From contig CAVWHY010000012.1 of NCBI GenBank assembly GCA_963754955.1, forward strand, positions 248,001-312,000: a DNA stretch of 64,000 nucleotides, read 5' to 3'. This DNA is from CAVQJU01 sp963754955 (GTDB lineage: Bacteria; Acidobacteriota; Vicinamibacteria; Vicinamibacterales; CAVVIG01). Both the position numbers and the translations under genes were made by a program. Position 1 is the stretch's first letter; every line of letters begins with the position of its first letter. This document shows positions 42,044-55,085 of the stretch, piece after piece. A model generated the notes under the pieces. That model was not told where the DNA came from and made no database searches. It was given only the letters and a program-made list of their open reading frames with translations.

Positions 42044-43730
42044 TCAGGGGGTCAGCCCCTTCCCCTCGACGCACTCGTACGCTCGGCCGGATTTGACGTC
42101 CTTGAATTCCTCGGTCCGCCCACTCGGCCACGCGATGACGACGCGCGAGACGCGGTCGCGCTTTCCGACGCCGAACGTGACCGGCAGTTCGGACTGCGAG
42201 AGGTAGCTCGATCCCGTCTTGACGAGGCGCGACTGCGAGACGCCGTCATGAAAGATGCGAACGGTCGCGCCGATCGCGTCGCGGTTGGATTTGGTCCCGA
42301 CAAGGTGAAACCGCAGGCTGCGGTTGCCGGCGAGCTGATCGTTGCGGAACAGAGCCGCAGGCGCGTTGTTGGCCGTCATCAGCACGTCCACGTCACCGTC
42401 GCGATCGAAGTCGCCGAACGCAAGGCCCCGGCCCACGCGCGGCCGGGCGAACTCCTGGCCGGCGTCCGCCACGGCGTCCCGGAACGTCCCGTTGCCCCGG
42501 TTGAGAAACAGATGCGGCGGCTGCGCGTACCCGACGTTGCCACGAATATTGCGCACCGTCTCGTCGATGTGACCGTTGACGACGAGGAGATCGAGATGGC
42601 CGTCGAGATCGACGTCCAGAAAACCGCATCCGAAACCAAGCGTGCTGCGCGAAGGCGCCCCGATGCCCGCCTTCAGCGCGACATCCTCGTACAGACCGCG
42701 GCTCGACGACCGGTAGAGGCCGACCATTTCGTTGTCAAAGTTCGTCACGACCAGACCGGCGACGCCGGAGTTGTCGAAGTCTGCGGCGTCAGTCCCCATC
42801 CCCGCGCGCGCCTTGCCTTCTGCGCTGAACGCCAGACCCGCCTCGACGGCAACGTCCCTGAACGTGCCGTTCCGGAGGTTCCGATACAACTTGTTCGGCT
42901 GCGTATCGTTCGCCACGAACAGGTCCGGCCACCCGTCCTGATCGATCATCGTCACGCCGAGCGACTTCGAGCTGCTGTCGAACACGCCGCTTGTCGCCGT
43001 CACGTCCTCGAATGTGCCGTTGCCGCGGTTGTGGAACAGCCAGCACGTTTCCCCGCGGTAAGCCTCGGGCGTGCAGTAGGACTTCTGTTTGCCGTCGAGG
43101 CTGCAGAACACATCGTGATCCGCGGTCCACTTGACGTAGTTGCAGACGAACAGATCGAGCAGGCCGTCGCGATCGTAGTCAAACCAGAGAGCGGAGGTGC
43201 TGAAGCCCGCCCGACCGCCGAGGCCGCTGGCGCGTGTCACGTCGACGAACGTGCCCTTCCCGGTATTGCGGAACAACCGGTTCTGCCCGACGCACGTGAC
43301 GAGGACGTCGGGAAACCCGTCGTTGTTGAAATCGCCGACGGCGACGCCCATGCCGTACATCTCGACATCGAGCCCGGCGGCCCGGGTCACATCTGTAAAG
43401 GTGCCGTTGCGGTTGTTCCTGTAAAGGGCGAGCGTTGATGGCCGGCGTTTGTGTCCCGGCCAGTCCATCCCGTTCACGAGCAGGATGTCCGGCCATCCGT
43501 CGGCGTCGTAGTCGATGAACGCGCAGCCGGCGCCAAGCGTTTCGGGGAGCAGCTTGCCTCCGTACGCGCCCGCATTGTGCCGGAACTGAACGCCGGAACT
43601 GGTCGTGACGTCGGTCAGCCGGAAGGACGATCCGCCGGGGGCCTGCGCCGCTTGCGCGGAGAGAGCGGGCCGAGCAGGTGGAGGCCACGGCGCCCGTGCC
43701 GCAGGCGCGCAGGAACTCGCGCCGGTTCAC
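42044..43730 (-). CDS. FG-GAP/CRTAC (ASPIC/UnbV) repeat protein with Tat signal, interrupted by a +1 frameshift
   Basis: From GTG at 43730 (overlapping the response-regulator stop) the frame starts VNRREFLRACGTGAVAS, a twin-arginine signal. Between about 43655 and 43695 the frame must move one base to continue as PALSAQAAQAPGGSSFRLTDVT and FIDYDADGWPDILLVNG. The rest carries FG-GAP/VCBS-type repeats (DFNNDGFPDVLVT, WFDYDRDGLLDLFV, FDRDGDVDVLMT, each with Ca-binding Asp) and ends in a CRTAC/UnbV domain (DAIGATVRIFHDG, VVIAWPSGRTEEFKDV). No start codon exists in the second frame before an internal ATG, and the span is 3n+1. A surface beta-propeller-like protein; function unknown. Confidence 0.85.
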
Positions 43731-44362
43731 GGCAGCGTCACCAATCCGTTTTGAATGGCATAGACCACGAGCTCGGCCGTCTTGTGCACACCGAGCGTGT
43801 TCATGATGTTCGCGCGGTGCACGGCCACCGTGTTGGCGCTGAGATCGAGCTTCGCGGCGATATCGCGGTTCGACAACCCTGAGCAGATGAGCTGCAGCAC
43901 CTCCAGCTCGCGCGGTGTCAGCCCGTGGTTTCGCTCGCCCTTGAGCGAGACAGGGCGAGGCCGGGACACGGTGGGATCGAGGACGGTTTCGCCGGCAGCC
44001 ACCTGCCTGACCGCGGCCGCGAGGTCGAGATCGATCGCGTTCTTGAGGACGTATCCGCGCGCCCCTGCATCGAGGGCCTGGCGAACCAGCGTTTCCTCGG
44101 CGTGCATGCTGAGCATCAGGACTGCAGCGGTCGAATCGCGAGCCAGGATTTGGCGAGTCGCCACGAGCCCACTGGTGCCGGGCATCGCGCAATCCATCAC
44201 GATGACGGCCGGCCTCAGCGAGGCAGCGAGCGCAATGGCTTCGTCCCCGTTGCTGGCTTCGCCGATGACTTCTATCGACGGATCGTCTTCGAGCATCCGG
44301 CGAAATCCCCGGCGCACGAGGTTGTGATCGTCGGCGAGCAGGACCGTGATCTTATCCGCCAT
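43727..44362 (-). CDS. NarL/FixJ-type response regulator
   Basis: A 211-residue regulator with a receiver domain (LLADDHNLVRRGF, phospho-Asp in VIVMDCAMPG, LMLSMHAEE, GYVLKNA) and a LuxR-type helix-turn-helix (LTPRELEVLQLICSGLSNRDIAAKLDLSANTVAVHRANIMNTLGV). The start overlaps the end of the histidine-kinase gene, its probable partner. The regulon is unknown. Confidence 0.95.
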   Translation of the reverse strand: MADKITVLLADDHNLVRRGFRRMLEDDPSIEVIGEASNGDEAIALAASLRPAVIVMDCAMPGTSGLVATRQILARDSTAAVLMLSMHAEETLVRQALDAGARGYVLKNAIDLDLAAAVRQVAAGETVLDPTVSRPRPVSLKGERNHGLTPRELEVLQLICSGLSNRDIAAKLDLSANTVAVHRANIMNTLGVHKTAELVVYAIQNGLVTLP

Positions 44363-45686
44363 GACGAGCAGGCACGCGAAGGCGAACGATCGCGCCGCCT
44401 TCGCGCGGACGGTCGAACTCGAGCGTGCCTCCGATCAGTTCGGCTCGCTCGCGCATCGCGACGAGGCCGAGTCCACGCCGTGGCGGCGTGCCGCCGAATC
44501 CTTTTCCGTGGTCCTCGACCTCGAGCTGCAGGACATCCGGCGCGAACCTCAGGCGCACCCACGCCTGATGCGCCCCGGAATGCCGCGCGACGTTGTTCAA
44601 GGCTTCCTGCAGGACGCGGTACACGTGAATGGCGACGGCGCTGTCGACTGCGGCCGGCGTACCCGATCGCTCATACGATACGGTAACACCCAGCTGCCGT
44701 TCCAGCGTGGAGAGATACCATTCGATCGTGTGTTCGAGGCCCGCTTCCTCGAGAATCGAGGGGTGGAGCGACTGCGACAGTCCCCTGACGTTGTCGAGCG
44801 TCGTCTGGGTAATTTCCCCGATCTCGCGCAGCTCCGCTCGCAGCGGCGAACCCTCCGGTGTGTGACGGCCGGCGCGGCTCAGCATCGATCCCATCGCCGT
44901 CAGCACCTGGCCGAATTCGTCGTGGAGTTCGCGGGAGATCTCGCGCAGGGTGGCTTCACGTGTGGCGATCATCTGCCGGGCCACCTCCCGCCGCTGGTCT
45001 GACAACAAGGCGAGCCGTGCGAAAAGACGGCGGTTCGAGCGAATCAGATACAGGCTGGTCAGCGCGATCGCGGTGAACGTGGCAGCAAGGAACACGTACA
45101 CCTGGCGCTGAACCTGGCTGTAGATTTCCTGGACGCGGGCCGCCGCGGCCTCTTCGGCTTCGTTGTTCTCTCTGAGGAGTCGCGCCACGCTCGTGCCGAG
45201 CGCCGCCTGTCTCGCCTGCAGCGACAGCCGGATCTGCGCGCGCGCCTCGGCCTCCTGGCCTCCTGCCGCGAGCGCGAAAATCCGATCCGTGGCATCCCAG
45301 AACTGCGCCAGCGAACTTTCCAGGTAGGCGCGCTGTTCCGGCGTCCGCCGCGACACGGCGACCGCCTGCTCGCTGCGCAGCGCGGAATCCAGGTCGGTTC
45401 GGATCCGCTGAAACTGCGCCGTCCAGGCCGTCAGGGGATACGGCTCGCCGCTGTCCAGCATGTCGCGCATGGCGAGGCCGAGCTGGTTCAAATCGTTCTG
45501 CACACGAAGCAGCTGAAGCGAGTTCTTCCGGCTGCGGTCCACCAGCTCGGTCTGCAGCACACGAAGGCCGGCGATCTGCTTCGTGACGTACCAGGAATCG
45601 GCGACAACGGCCGCAAGCGTGACAATCAGCCCCAGCAGCAGCGCGGTAGTCGGCGATCGGCTTTCCGCGGCTCGCCTGTCGTCCAC
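44352..45686 (-). CDS. Sensor histidine kinase (HisKA_3/NarX-like)
   Basis: A 444-residue membrane kinase: a first helix (about 14-30), an extracytoplasmic helical sensing region of about 150 residues, a second helix (about 194-214, VYVFLAATFTAIALTSLYLI), a coiled-coil linker, the HisKA_3 phospho-His in EISRELHDEFGQVL, and an HATPase domain with LQEALNNVARHSGAH (N box), EVEDHGKGF (G1) and GLGLVAMRERAELIGG. It overlaps the response-regulator gene by 11 bp. The stimulus is unknown. Confidence 0.94.
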   Translation of the reverse strand: MDDRRAAESRSPTTALLLGLIVTLAAVVADSWYVTKQIAGLRVLQTELVDRSRKNSLQLLRVQNDLNQLGLAMRDMLDSGEPYPLTAWTAQFQRIRTDLDSALRSEQAVAVSRRTPEQRAYLESSLAQFWDATDRIFALAAGGQEAEARAQIRLSLQARQAALGTSVARLLRENNEAEEAAAARVQEIYSQVQRQVYVFLAATFTAIALTSLYLIRSNRRLFARLALLSDQRREVARQMIATREATLREISRELHDEFGQVLTAMGSMLSRAGRHTPEGSPLRAELREIGEITQTTLDNVRGLSQSLHPSILEEAGLEHTIEWYLSTLERQLGVTVSYERSGTPAAVDSAVAIHVYRVLQEALNNVARHSGAHQAWVRLRFAPDVLQLEVEDHGKGFGGTPPRRGLGLVAMRERAELIGGTLEFDRPREGGAIVRLRVPARHGG

Positions 45687-45687
45687 G

Positions 45688-46176
45688 TCACCACGCCCCG
45701 GGCGGGCGGCCTTTCCACTGCCAGTAGATCAGGTCGGTCGTCGGCGGCTCTCCGCCCAGTTCCCGCAGACGCGCGGCGTTCTGGCCGCGGTGATACTGGC
45801 TGTGCATCGCGCATTGCGTGAGCGCCTCGGCGACGGTGATCGTCAGCGGCGGATCCTTGAACCACACGATCGATACCGGTTCGGCCAGCCGGGCGTCGCT
45901 CAAGTCCCGCAGGAGAGGCGCCTGCACGTGGTACTCGCGTGCGTATTCGCGCAGCTGATCGAACGACGTGAAATCGGCCGGCTTCGTCAAGGCAAACGGA
46001 TGGTCGCGGGGGCCGACGGTCCATAGAAACGCGTGCTGGACGAAGTGGATGTGGTGCAGCCGCTGGCGGATGGCCGCGTCCTCTCGTGCAGCAGGATGCG
46101 CGCCGATCCCGTTCCAGTGCTCGGCATCAGCCCAGGCCTGATGCGCGTAGAGGTCTCGTAGCCACTCGTTGGCCAT
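45688..46176 (-). CDS. DinB-fold protein (DinB/YfiT family)
   Basis: A 162-residue four-helix-bundle protein of the DinB/YfiT metalloenzyme superfamily. Metal-ligand histidines are plausible in LHHIHFVQHAF and the CAMHSQYHRGQNAARLRELGG motif. The family includes thiol transferases and unknown enzymes. It ends one base before the sensor-kinase start and follows a second DinB-fold gene after 10 bp. Confidence 0.88.
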   Translation of the reverse strand: MANEWLRDLYAHQAWADAEHWNGIGAHPAAREDAAIRQRLHHIHFVQHAFLWTVGPRDHPFALTKPADFTSFDQLREYAREYHVQAPLLRDLSDARLAEPVSIVWFKDPPLTITVAEALTQCAMHSQYHRGQNAARLRELGGEPPTTDLIYWQWKGRPPGAW

Positions 46177-46186
46177 GACCGTAAGC

Positions 46187-46690
46187 CTACCCGATCACCT
46201 TGCGGGTCGTAATGATCTGGGCGGAATGGCGCTGCGCGTGTTCGGCCGCGTGGAACAGCAGGCCCAGCACGGTGGACGGCAAGCGTCCGCGGCCGACCTC
46301 GCGCGTCTCGTCCAGCGTGCAGAGCGGCGTCGTCCGGACCTGGACGATGGCAGCATCGATCGCCTCGAGAGCGAGCCGCACGAGATCCGCCGGCTGGTGG
46401 GAGGTATCCCCGGACGCTTCCGCCTCGAGCGCCGCACGCTGGGCCGCGTTCAACACCTTGCCGCGTGCATAAGTCAGCAGGCGATCCAGGCTGCCCGCCA
46501 GGTGCAGGAGATGGAAGCCAATCGAGGCCGCGCCGCCCGGTCTCGTCCACAGCTTGTTGTCAGGCAGTGTGGCCACGCCGGCGATCTCTTCGCGGACCTG
46601 CAGAAGCGAATGCACGACGGGCTGAAGCTCCGGAATGACGTCCGGAAGGGGGCCTCGCAACCAGACTTCGGGATCGCCGGGTTGGCTCAT
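46187..46690 (-). CDS. DinB-fold protein (DinB_2 type)
   Basis: A 167-residue DinB-superfamily protein. It has IGFHLLHLAGSLDRLLTYA and STVLGLLFHAAEHAQRHSAQIITTRKVI, which supply the three conserved His ligands. It is only distantly similar to the adjacent DinB-fold gene. The ATG at 46690 (MSQPGDPEVW) overlaps the SGNH gene stop; further upstream codons are shadow. Confidence 0.87.
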   Translation of the reverse strand: MSQPGDPEVWLRGPLPDVIPELQPVVHSLLQVREEIAGVATLPDNKLWTRPGGAASIGFHLLHLAGSLDRLLTYARGKVLNAAQRAALEAEASGDTSHQPADLVRLALEAIDAAIVQVRTTPLCTLDETREVGRGRLPSTVLGLLFHAAEHAQRHSAQIITTRKVIG

Positions 46691-47790
46691 TTGAACAAAT
46701 CCGCTGTGTCCGCGTACAGCGCTTCGGCCACTTCGCGGTGGCCGCGCGGCGTGAAATGGGGATCCCAATCCCAGTAAAACGAACGCGCTTCGACCGGCGC
46801 AAAGCGTCCAATCAGGTTCACGAACCGAATGCCCTCGCTCCTGGAGAAATCACGCAGCACGTTCTGATAGTACTCCTGCGAGGCGCCCGTGAAGACCTGC
46901 TCGGCCGGCGGTATGACGGCGAGCACCAGCGAGGCGCCGTGCGTGTCGGCGAATCGCTTCATCCTCGTGACGTGGTGCAGGCTCTCGCTCCACCGGCGCT
47001 GCCGGTCGGCGACGGTGCCGTTGATCACGCCGTCGTAGTCCGCGTCCACATCGTTCGCAAAGAACATCACGAACACGACCGAGGGACGGCCGGCGGCCTC
47101 GAAGTCGTGCTCCAGGACGTACGCCTCTTCCGCCGGGCCGTAGCCGTTCACGCCCGCGTTGACGGGGCAGAGCGCCACACCGGATCGCTCGCGTACGATG
47201 TGGCCATAGAGGTTGACGAAGGTGTCAGCGTCCTCGACCCAGAGTCCATCCGTGAAGGAGTCACCGAGGAAAAGCGCACGCGTGGTACACGCAGTCGTGA
47301 GCTCCGGGTCCACCCGCCGGAAGCCGTTGCTGTCGTAGGACGCGGTGACGATAAACGTCGTGTCGAGCTCGGAGAGCGCGGACCGGATCATCGGCGTATC
47401 TTCGGTCTCCATGTTCCACCGGAGCCCGCTCGCACCGGTACGAAACCCGAGCTTCTTCAGACCCGGTTTATAGCGGTATCTGGTCAGGCCCTCCATCGTC
47501 ACCTGGCTATACATCCGGCGGGACAGAAGCACCCCGGTGTTGGTGTCCCAGAGGGTGGCAATCAGGTCCGTCTTCGGATCCTGCGCGGCCAGCGTCCTGG
47601 CGAAATGGCGCAAGCGGGGGTTCAGGAGATACGCGCGGACCAGCGCAGCCTGCCGGAGGCTTCCGAGCATCCGATAGCTGGGACGCTCGAACAGCAGGTA
47701 GGCGCCGACGGCTGCGGCTGAAACGAACAGCGTGGAGAGCACCACGGCGGCGATGACGAATCCTCGCCGCGGCCGTTGTTGCGCGCGCAT
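46687..47790 (-). CDS. Membrane-anchored SGNH/GDSL-type hydrolase
   Basis: A 367-residue protein with an N-terminal membrane helix (about 11-33, VIAAVVLSTLFVSAAAVGAYLLF) and an SGNH domain: block I ALFLGDSFTDG with the catalytic Ser, block II NAGVNGYG, block III FFANDVD, and the Asp/His pair in DWDPHFTPRGH. This resembles acetyl-transferring or esterase proteins of polysaccharide modification. The substrate is unknown. It is followed by the DinB_2 gene with an ATGA overlap. Confidence 0.88.
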   Translation of the reverse strand: MRAQQRPRRGFVIAAVVLSTLFVSAAAVGAYLLFERPSYRMLGSLRQAALVRAYLLNPRLRHFARTLAAQDPKTDLIATLWDTNTGVLLSRRMYSQVTMEGLTRYRYKPGLKKLGFRTGASGLRWNMETEDTPMIRSALSELDTTFIVTASYDSNGFRRVDPELTTACTTRALFLGDSFTDGLWVEDADTFVNLYGHIVRERSGVALCPVNAGVNGYGPAEEAYVLEHDFEAAGRPSVVFVMFFANDVDADYDGVINGTVADRQRRWSESLHHVTRMKRFADTHGASLVLAVIPPAEQVFTGASQEYYQNVLRDFSRSEGIRFVNLIGRFAPVEARSFYWDWDPHFTPRGHREVAEALYADTADLFK

Positions 47791-47817
47791 TGCTGGCGCT
47801 ATTATGCCCGCCCTGCG

Positions 47818-48792
47818 TCAGGTCTCGGACGGGCGGTAGGCGGCCAGCCAGATCGGGTACAGCGTACGGAAGGTATCGTCGGCGGCCTTTGCGAGCTTTG
47901 CCCGGTCGGCGAGGATTTTCGCGGCATCGGTGTTGTCGAGAAACAGCCAGCGTCCGACGAAGATCCATTCGAGCGCCGCGGCATTCCGGCAGCGCAGGAG
48001 CCACTCGACCGCCTGCTCCGGCAGGACATCGACTGCGGGCGGACGGTCGCCGTATTGAATGAACCCGCCGTTGGTCGCCATCCATCGGGCGAACTCGCGC
48101 TTCCACGACTTCTCGAGCGTCCGCTGAAACCGCTCGAAGAATTCGAGGGCGCGTTCCTGCTTGTCTTCGCCCGCCGCACGTGAAAAGTTGAACCCGAGCC
48201 CGATCCGCACGCAGCTGGCGGGGAACGGGGGATGACTCAGCCAGCCCACGTTGAACTGGGGCTCGTGGCGGCCACCGTGGTGAAAGACAGAGACGAGACC
48301 GGGCGACGGGGCGATCTGGCTGCCGGCGTGGAACAGCTTCGAACCGTCTTCGCCCCGACTCCGTCTGGTCGAGACGATGAGCGCTGCGGTGTCGGTGGCG
48401 TTGAGCGTCTCGAGCAGCGCGTCGATTCTGGGCCGAAGCGCCGCGCCCGCTTCGTCGCCGGAGAGCGAGGCGATGACGGCGAACTCGCGCGGCCCAAATC
48501 CGGTCGTCGCACGCTCGGTGGCGGTCGGCGTGCGCGCGCGTTGTTTCCGGACTTCGTTGAGGAGGCTGGTCGCGATCGTATGGGAGGGATTGAGGCCGAG
48601 CGCCGTCCGCAGCGCGATGACGGCTTCGTCCCAGTTGCGTTGTTCGAGATGGCACCGGCCGAGGCGCGTCCAGGCTGAGACGTCCTGGGGGGAGAGTTCG
48701 GTGATGGCGGTGTTGACGCGGCTAGCTTCATCGCCGAAGTCGCCCTGTTTGGCGAGCTCGAGGGCGCGGCGTTGGAGCTCGTCGAGAGTCAC
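47818..48792 (-). CDS. TPR protein with uncharacterised C-terminal domain
   Basis: A 324-residue protein. About 100 N-terminal residues form TPR-like helices (WTRLGRCHLEQRNWDEAVIALRTALGLNPSH). The rest, with LFHAGSQIAPSPGLVSVFHHGGRHEPQFNVGWLS and VRIGLGFNFSRAAGEDKQERALEFFERFQ, matches no family I recognise; it looks soluble. The GTG at 48792 (VTLDELQRRAL) is used because upstream codons lie in a heptamer repeat. Function unknown. Confidence 0.75.
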   Translation of the reverse strand: MTLDELQRRALELAKQGDFGDEASRVNTAITELSPQDVSAWTRLGRCHLEQRNWDEAVIALRTALGLNPSHTIATSLLNEVRKQRARTPTATERATTGFGPREFAVIASLSGDEAGAALRPRIDALLETLNATDTAALIVSTRRSRGEDGSKLFHAGSQIAPSPGLVSVFHHGGRHEPQFNVGWLSHPPFPASCVRIGLGFNFSRAAGEDKQERALEFFERFQRTLEKSWKREFARWMATNGGFIQYGDRPPAVDVLPEQAVEWLLRCRNAAALEWIFVGRWLFLDNTDAAKILADRAKLAKAADDTFRTLYPIWLAAYRPSET

Positions 48793-48802
48793 GTGTATTT
48801 GG

Positions 48803-48834
48803 CCCTCTGCCCTCTGCCCTTTGCTCTCTGCCCT
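48803..48834. repeat. Heptamer array (CCCTCTG word)
   Basis: Tandem CCCTCTG, CCCTCTG, CCCTTTG and CTCTCTG words form a clear period-7 array between the TPR gene start and the rRNA terminator. Confidence 0.8.
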
Positions 48835-48836
48835 AA

Positions 48837-48875
48837 TGAAAAGGGCCCGACGTCTTCTGGACATCGGGCCCTTGG
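48837..48875 (-). terminator. Rho-independent terminator of the rRNA operon
   Basis: A 10-bp stem (AAGGGCCCGA on the plus strand at 48841-48850 pairing with TCGGGCCCTT at 48864-48873) just after the 5S gene, followed on the minus strand by a short T-run. Confidence 0.85.
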
Positions 48876-48882
48876 TATTACT

Positions 48883-48998
<116 letters not shown>

Positions 48999-49272
48999 AT
49001 GCTTGCTGCCTGGGGTCTTCCGCCTTTGCCCGCTCTCGCGGGCGTCGGAGGACAAGCCGGCTTTCGGCGTGTCCCCCGCAGCGCCGGAAGGCGCGAAGGT
49101 GGAAGTCGTCCCAGACAATCTGGTTGATCCGGGCGAGCCGGATCGATTTCAAAGAACGAATGTTGCAGCTTATAACGAGCAAGCTGCAACTGACAGCTGA
49201 ATATCCTGCAAACGGTAGTTTTGCCCGAACCACCATGCACGCAGTGTTTCTTTGTGCATCAAACGAAAGATA
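48999..49272 (-). other. 23S-5S spacer with boxA-like element and processing-stem arm
   Basis: No gene. The minus strand has CGTTCTTTGA (49158-49149), a boxA-like sequence, ahead of 5S. Positions 49191-49247 are the 3' arm of the pre-23S processing stem. Confidence 0.7.
49191..49247 (-). repeat. Pre-23S processing stem, 3' arm
   Basis: Reverse complement of 52316-52370, with a perfect 26-bp core (49197-49222 against 52339-52364). The arms flank 23S and should form the RNase III-type processing stem of the precursor. Confidence 0.85.
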
Positions 49273-52248
<2,976 letters not shown>

Positions 52249-52608
52249 ATATTCAAATTAGAAACTCGAACTGACGCCTGGCCGAGATTGCTCTCGGCCA
52301 CGCGCAAGTCCATGCACACTGCGTGTGTGTGGTCGGAAAAAACTACCGTTTGCAGGATATTCAGTTGTCAAAGATCACTCCGGGGGAACTCGTCCCCGCG
52401 GAATCTCCGGTGCCCGCGGGAACTCGCTCCCCCGGACTCCCTCGCTCGCTCACTCGTGGGGCCCCAAAGCCCCACTCCGTTCGCTCGCGAAAAAATCTTT
52501 CAAAGAAAGGCGGCGCGCTGATTGCCGCAGCGTCGCCTTCACTGGCCGGAGCGGGGCATCAGGCCCCGCGAAGGCCGGCGCCGCTCAAGGCGGCGCCTTT
52601 AAGCAAAG
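52249..52608 (-). other. tRNA-Ala to 23S spacer
   Basis: No gene in this 360-bp stretch. It contains the 5' arm of the pre-23S processing stem, boxA-like TTCTTTGA or TCTTTGA elements on the minus strand near 52509 and 52377, and strong hairpins such as GGCGCCGC/GCGGCGCC (52577-52597) and GGGGC/GCCCC near 52460. Confidence 0.7.
52316..52370 (-). repeat. Pre-23S processing stem, 5' arm
   Basis: Partner of 49191-49247; see that entry. The core contains AACTACCGTTTGCAGGATAT on the plus strand. Confidence 0.85.
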
Positions 52609-52681
52609 TGGAGAATACCGGGCTCGAACCGGTGACCTCCTGGTTGCAAACCAGGCGCTCTCCCAGCTGAGCTAATTCCCC
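52609..52681 (-). tRNA. tRNA-Ala (anticodon TGC)
   Basis: A 73-nt cloverleaf on the minus strand: acceptor GGGGAAT pairing ATTCTCC with one G-U pair, D-arm AGCTCAGCTGGGAGAGC, anticodon stem CCTGG/CCAGG with loop TTTGCAA, T-loop GGTTCGAGCC. The CCA is not encoded (CTT follows the discriminator A). Located in the 16S-23S spacer, as usual. Confidence 0.96.
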
Positions 52682-52792
52682 GTATTGAATTGAATGGTGC
52701 TTACGTCGCGCGGTGGAAGGAAGGTGAGGAAGTCCGAAACATCCCGACAAACCTTCGCGCGCTAGGCACTACGCAATACATGCTCCCTTAGC
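52682..52792 (-). other. tRNA-Ile to tRNA-Ala spacer
   Basis: A 111-bp stretch between the two spacer tRNAs. I see no gene or clear signal. Confidence 0.6.
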
Positions 52793-52869
<77 letters not shown>

Positions 52870-52906
52870 AGGTACTCTCGCGGCGGGGCTCAATGCCCCG
52901 CTGTAT

Positions 52907-52950
52907 TCAAAGAACCGTTGCCGGTTCTCTCAAAACTGGATAGTGCGTGC
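52907..52950 (-). promoter_or_regulatory. boxA-like element and 3' arm of the pre-16S stem
   Basis: The minus strand GGTTCTTTGA (52916-52907) repeats the leader boxA. Positions 52932-52950 are a perfect 19-nt complement of 54789-54807 in the leader, forming the pre-16S processing stem. Confidence 0.75.
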
Positions 52951-53013
52951 GGCACAACAAAGCCTGAGCGCCAGATCGATCTTCGAGATGGCGAACCGAG
53001 GTTCGCATGTCTC

Positions 53014-54570
<1,557 letters not shown>

Positions 54571-54899
54571 ATGTGCTCGCTTTCACGCTTTCGCGCTCCA
54601 GCAAACCCTTTTAACGCGAGGCCGATTTGGCTTCTGCGTTGTTCAATCCGTTGTTATATGTCGTGGTTTGCCGCCAGTCGCCTTCGCACGGACTGACAAC
54701 TCCGGTCGACCGATTCTGCGGCTCCACGCGCTGACTCTCATTGTTAATACGTGGGCCGAGACCCACGCTTAACGGGCTGTGTGTGCTTGCACGCACTATC
54801 CAGTTTTCAAAGAACCGACCATCGGTGCGCCCTGGGCGCCCCGCCCCGTTTCTACGTCGTCGTCGCCGATGCGCCGACTGCGTTTAGGGGAACCTTCAA
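54571..54899 (-). promoter_or_regulatory. rRNA leader with boxA and 5' arm of the pre-16S stem
   Basis: The leader between the proximal promoter and 16S holds the boxA-like GGTTCTTTGAAAACTGG (about 54816-54800) and the 19-nt arm 54789-54807 complementary to 52932-52950. No coding region is supported. Confidence 0.75.
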
Positions 54900-54928
54900 A
54901 GGGTACTAGAAGAAGCTAACCCTGTCAA
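54900..54928 (-). promoter_or_regulatory. rRNA promoter, proximal (P2)
   Basis: On the minus strand, -35 TTGACA (54928-54923), a 17-bp spacer and -10 TACCCT (54905-54900). The perfect -35 and ideal spacing make this a credible sigma-70-type promoter for the operon. Confidence 0.7.
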
Positions 54929-55041
54929 CCCCAGCTACCAGCAGATACTGCTGAACTTCAAAAGATGGGGTGCGTCTGCCCGAGTTGAAACGCCTGCTGG
55001 AGTAGTTCCTTGCAGAGCTTCCGAGGACCGACCGTTCAAAG

Positions 55042-55070
55042 AGTATCGCAGTACCGGTTTACCCCGTCAA
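55042..55070 (-). promoter_or_regulatory. rRNA promoter, distal (P1)
   Basis: On the minus strand, -35 TTGACG (55070-55065), a 17-bp spacer and -10 GATACT (55047-55042), about 142 bp upstream of P2. It starts just beyond the tyrS stop. Tandem promoters are usual for rRNA operons. Confidence 0.65.
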
Positions 55071-55085
55071 GACCCCCCGCCGAAT

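Noticed and set aside
52577..52597. Terminator-like hairpin (GGCGCCGC/GCGGCGCC followed by TTT on the plus strand)
   Set aside because: It lies inside the minus-strand rRNA transcript and its T-run is on the wrong strand; more likely a structured spacer element.
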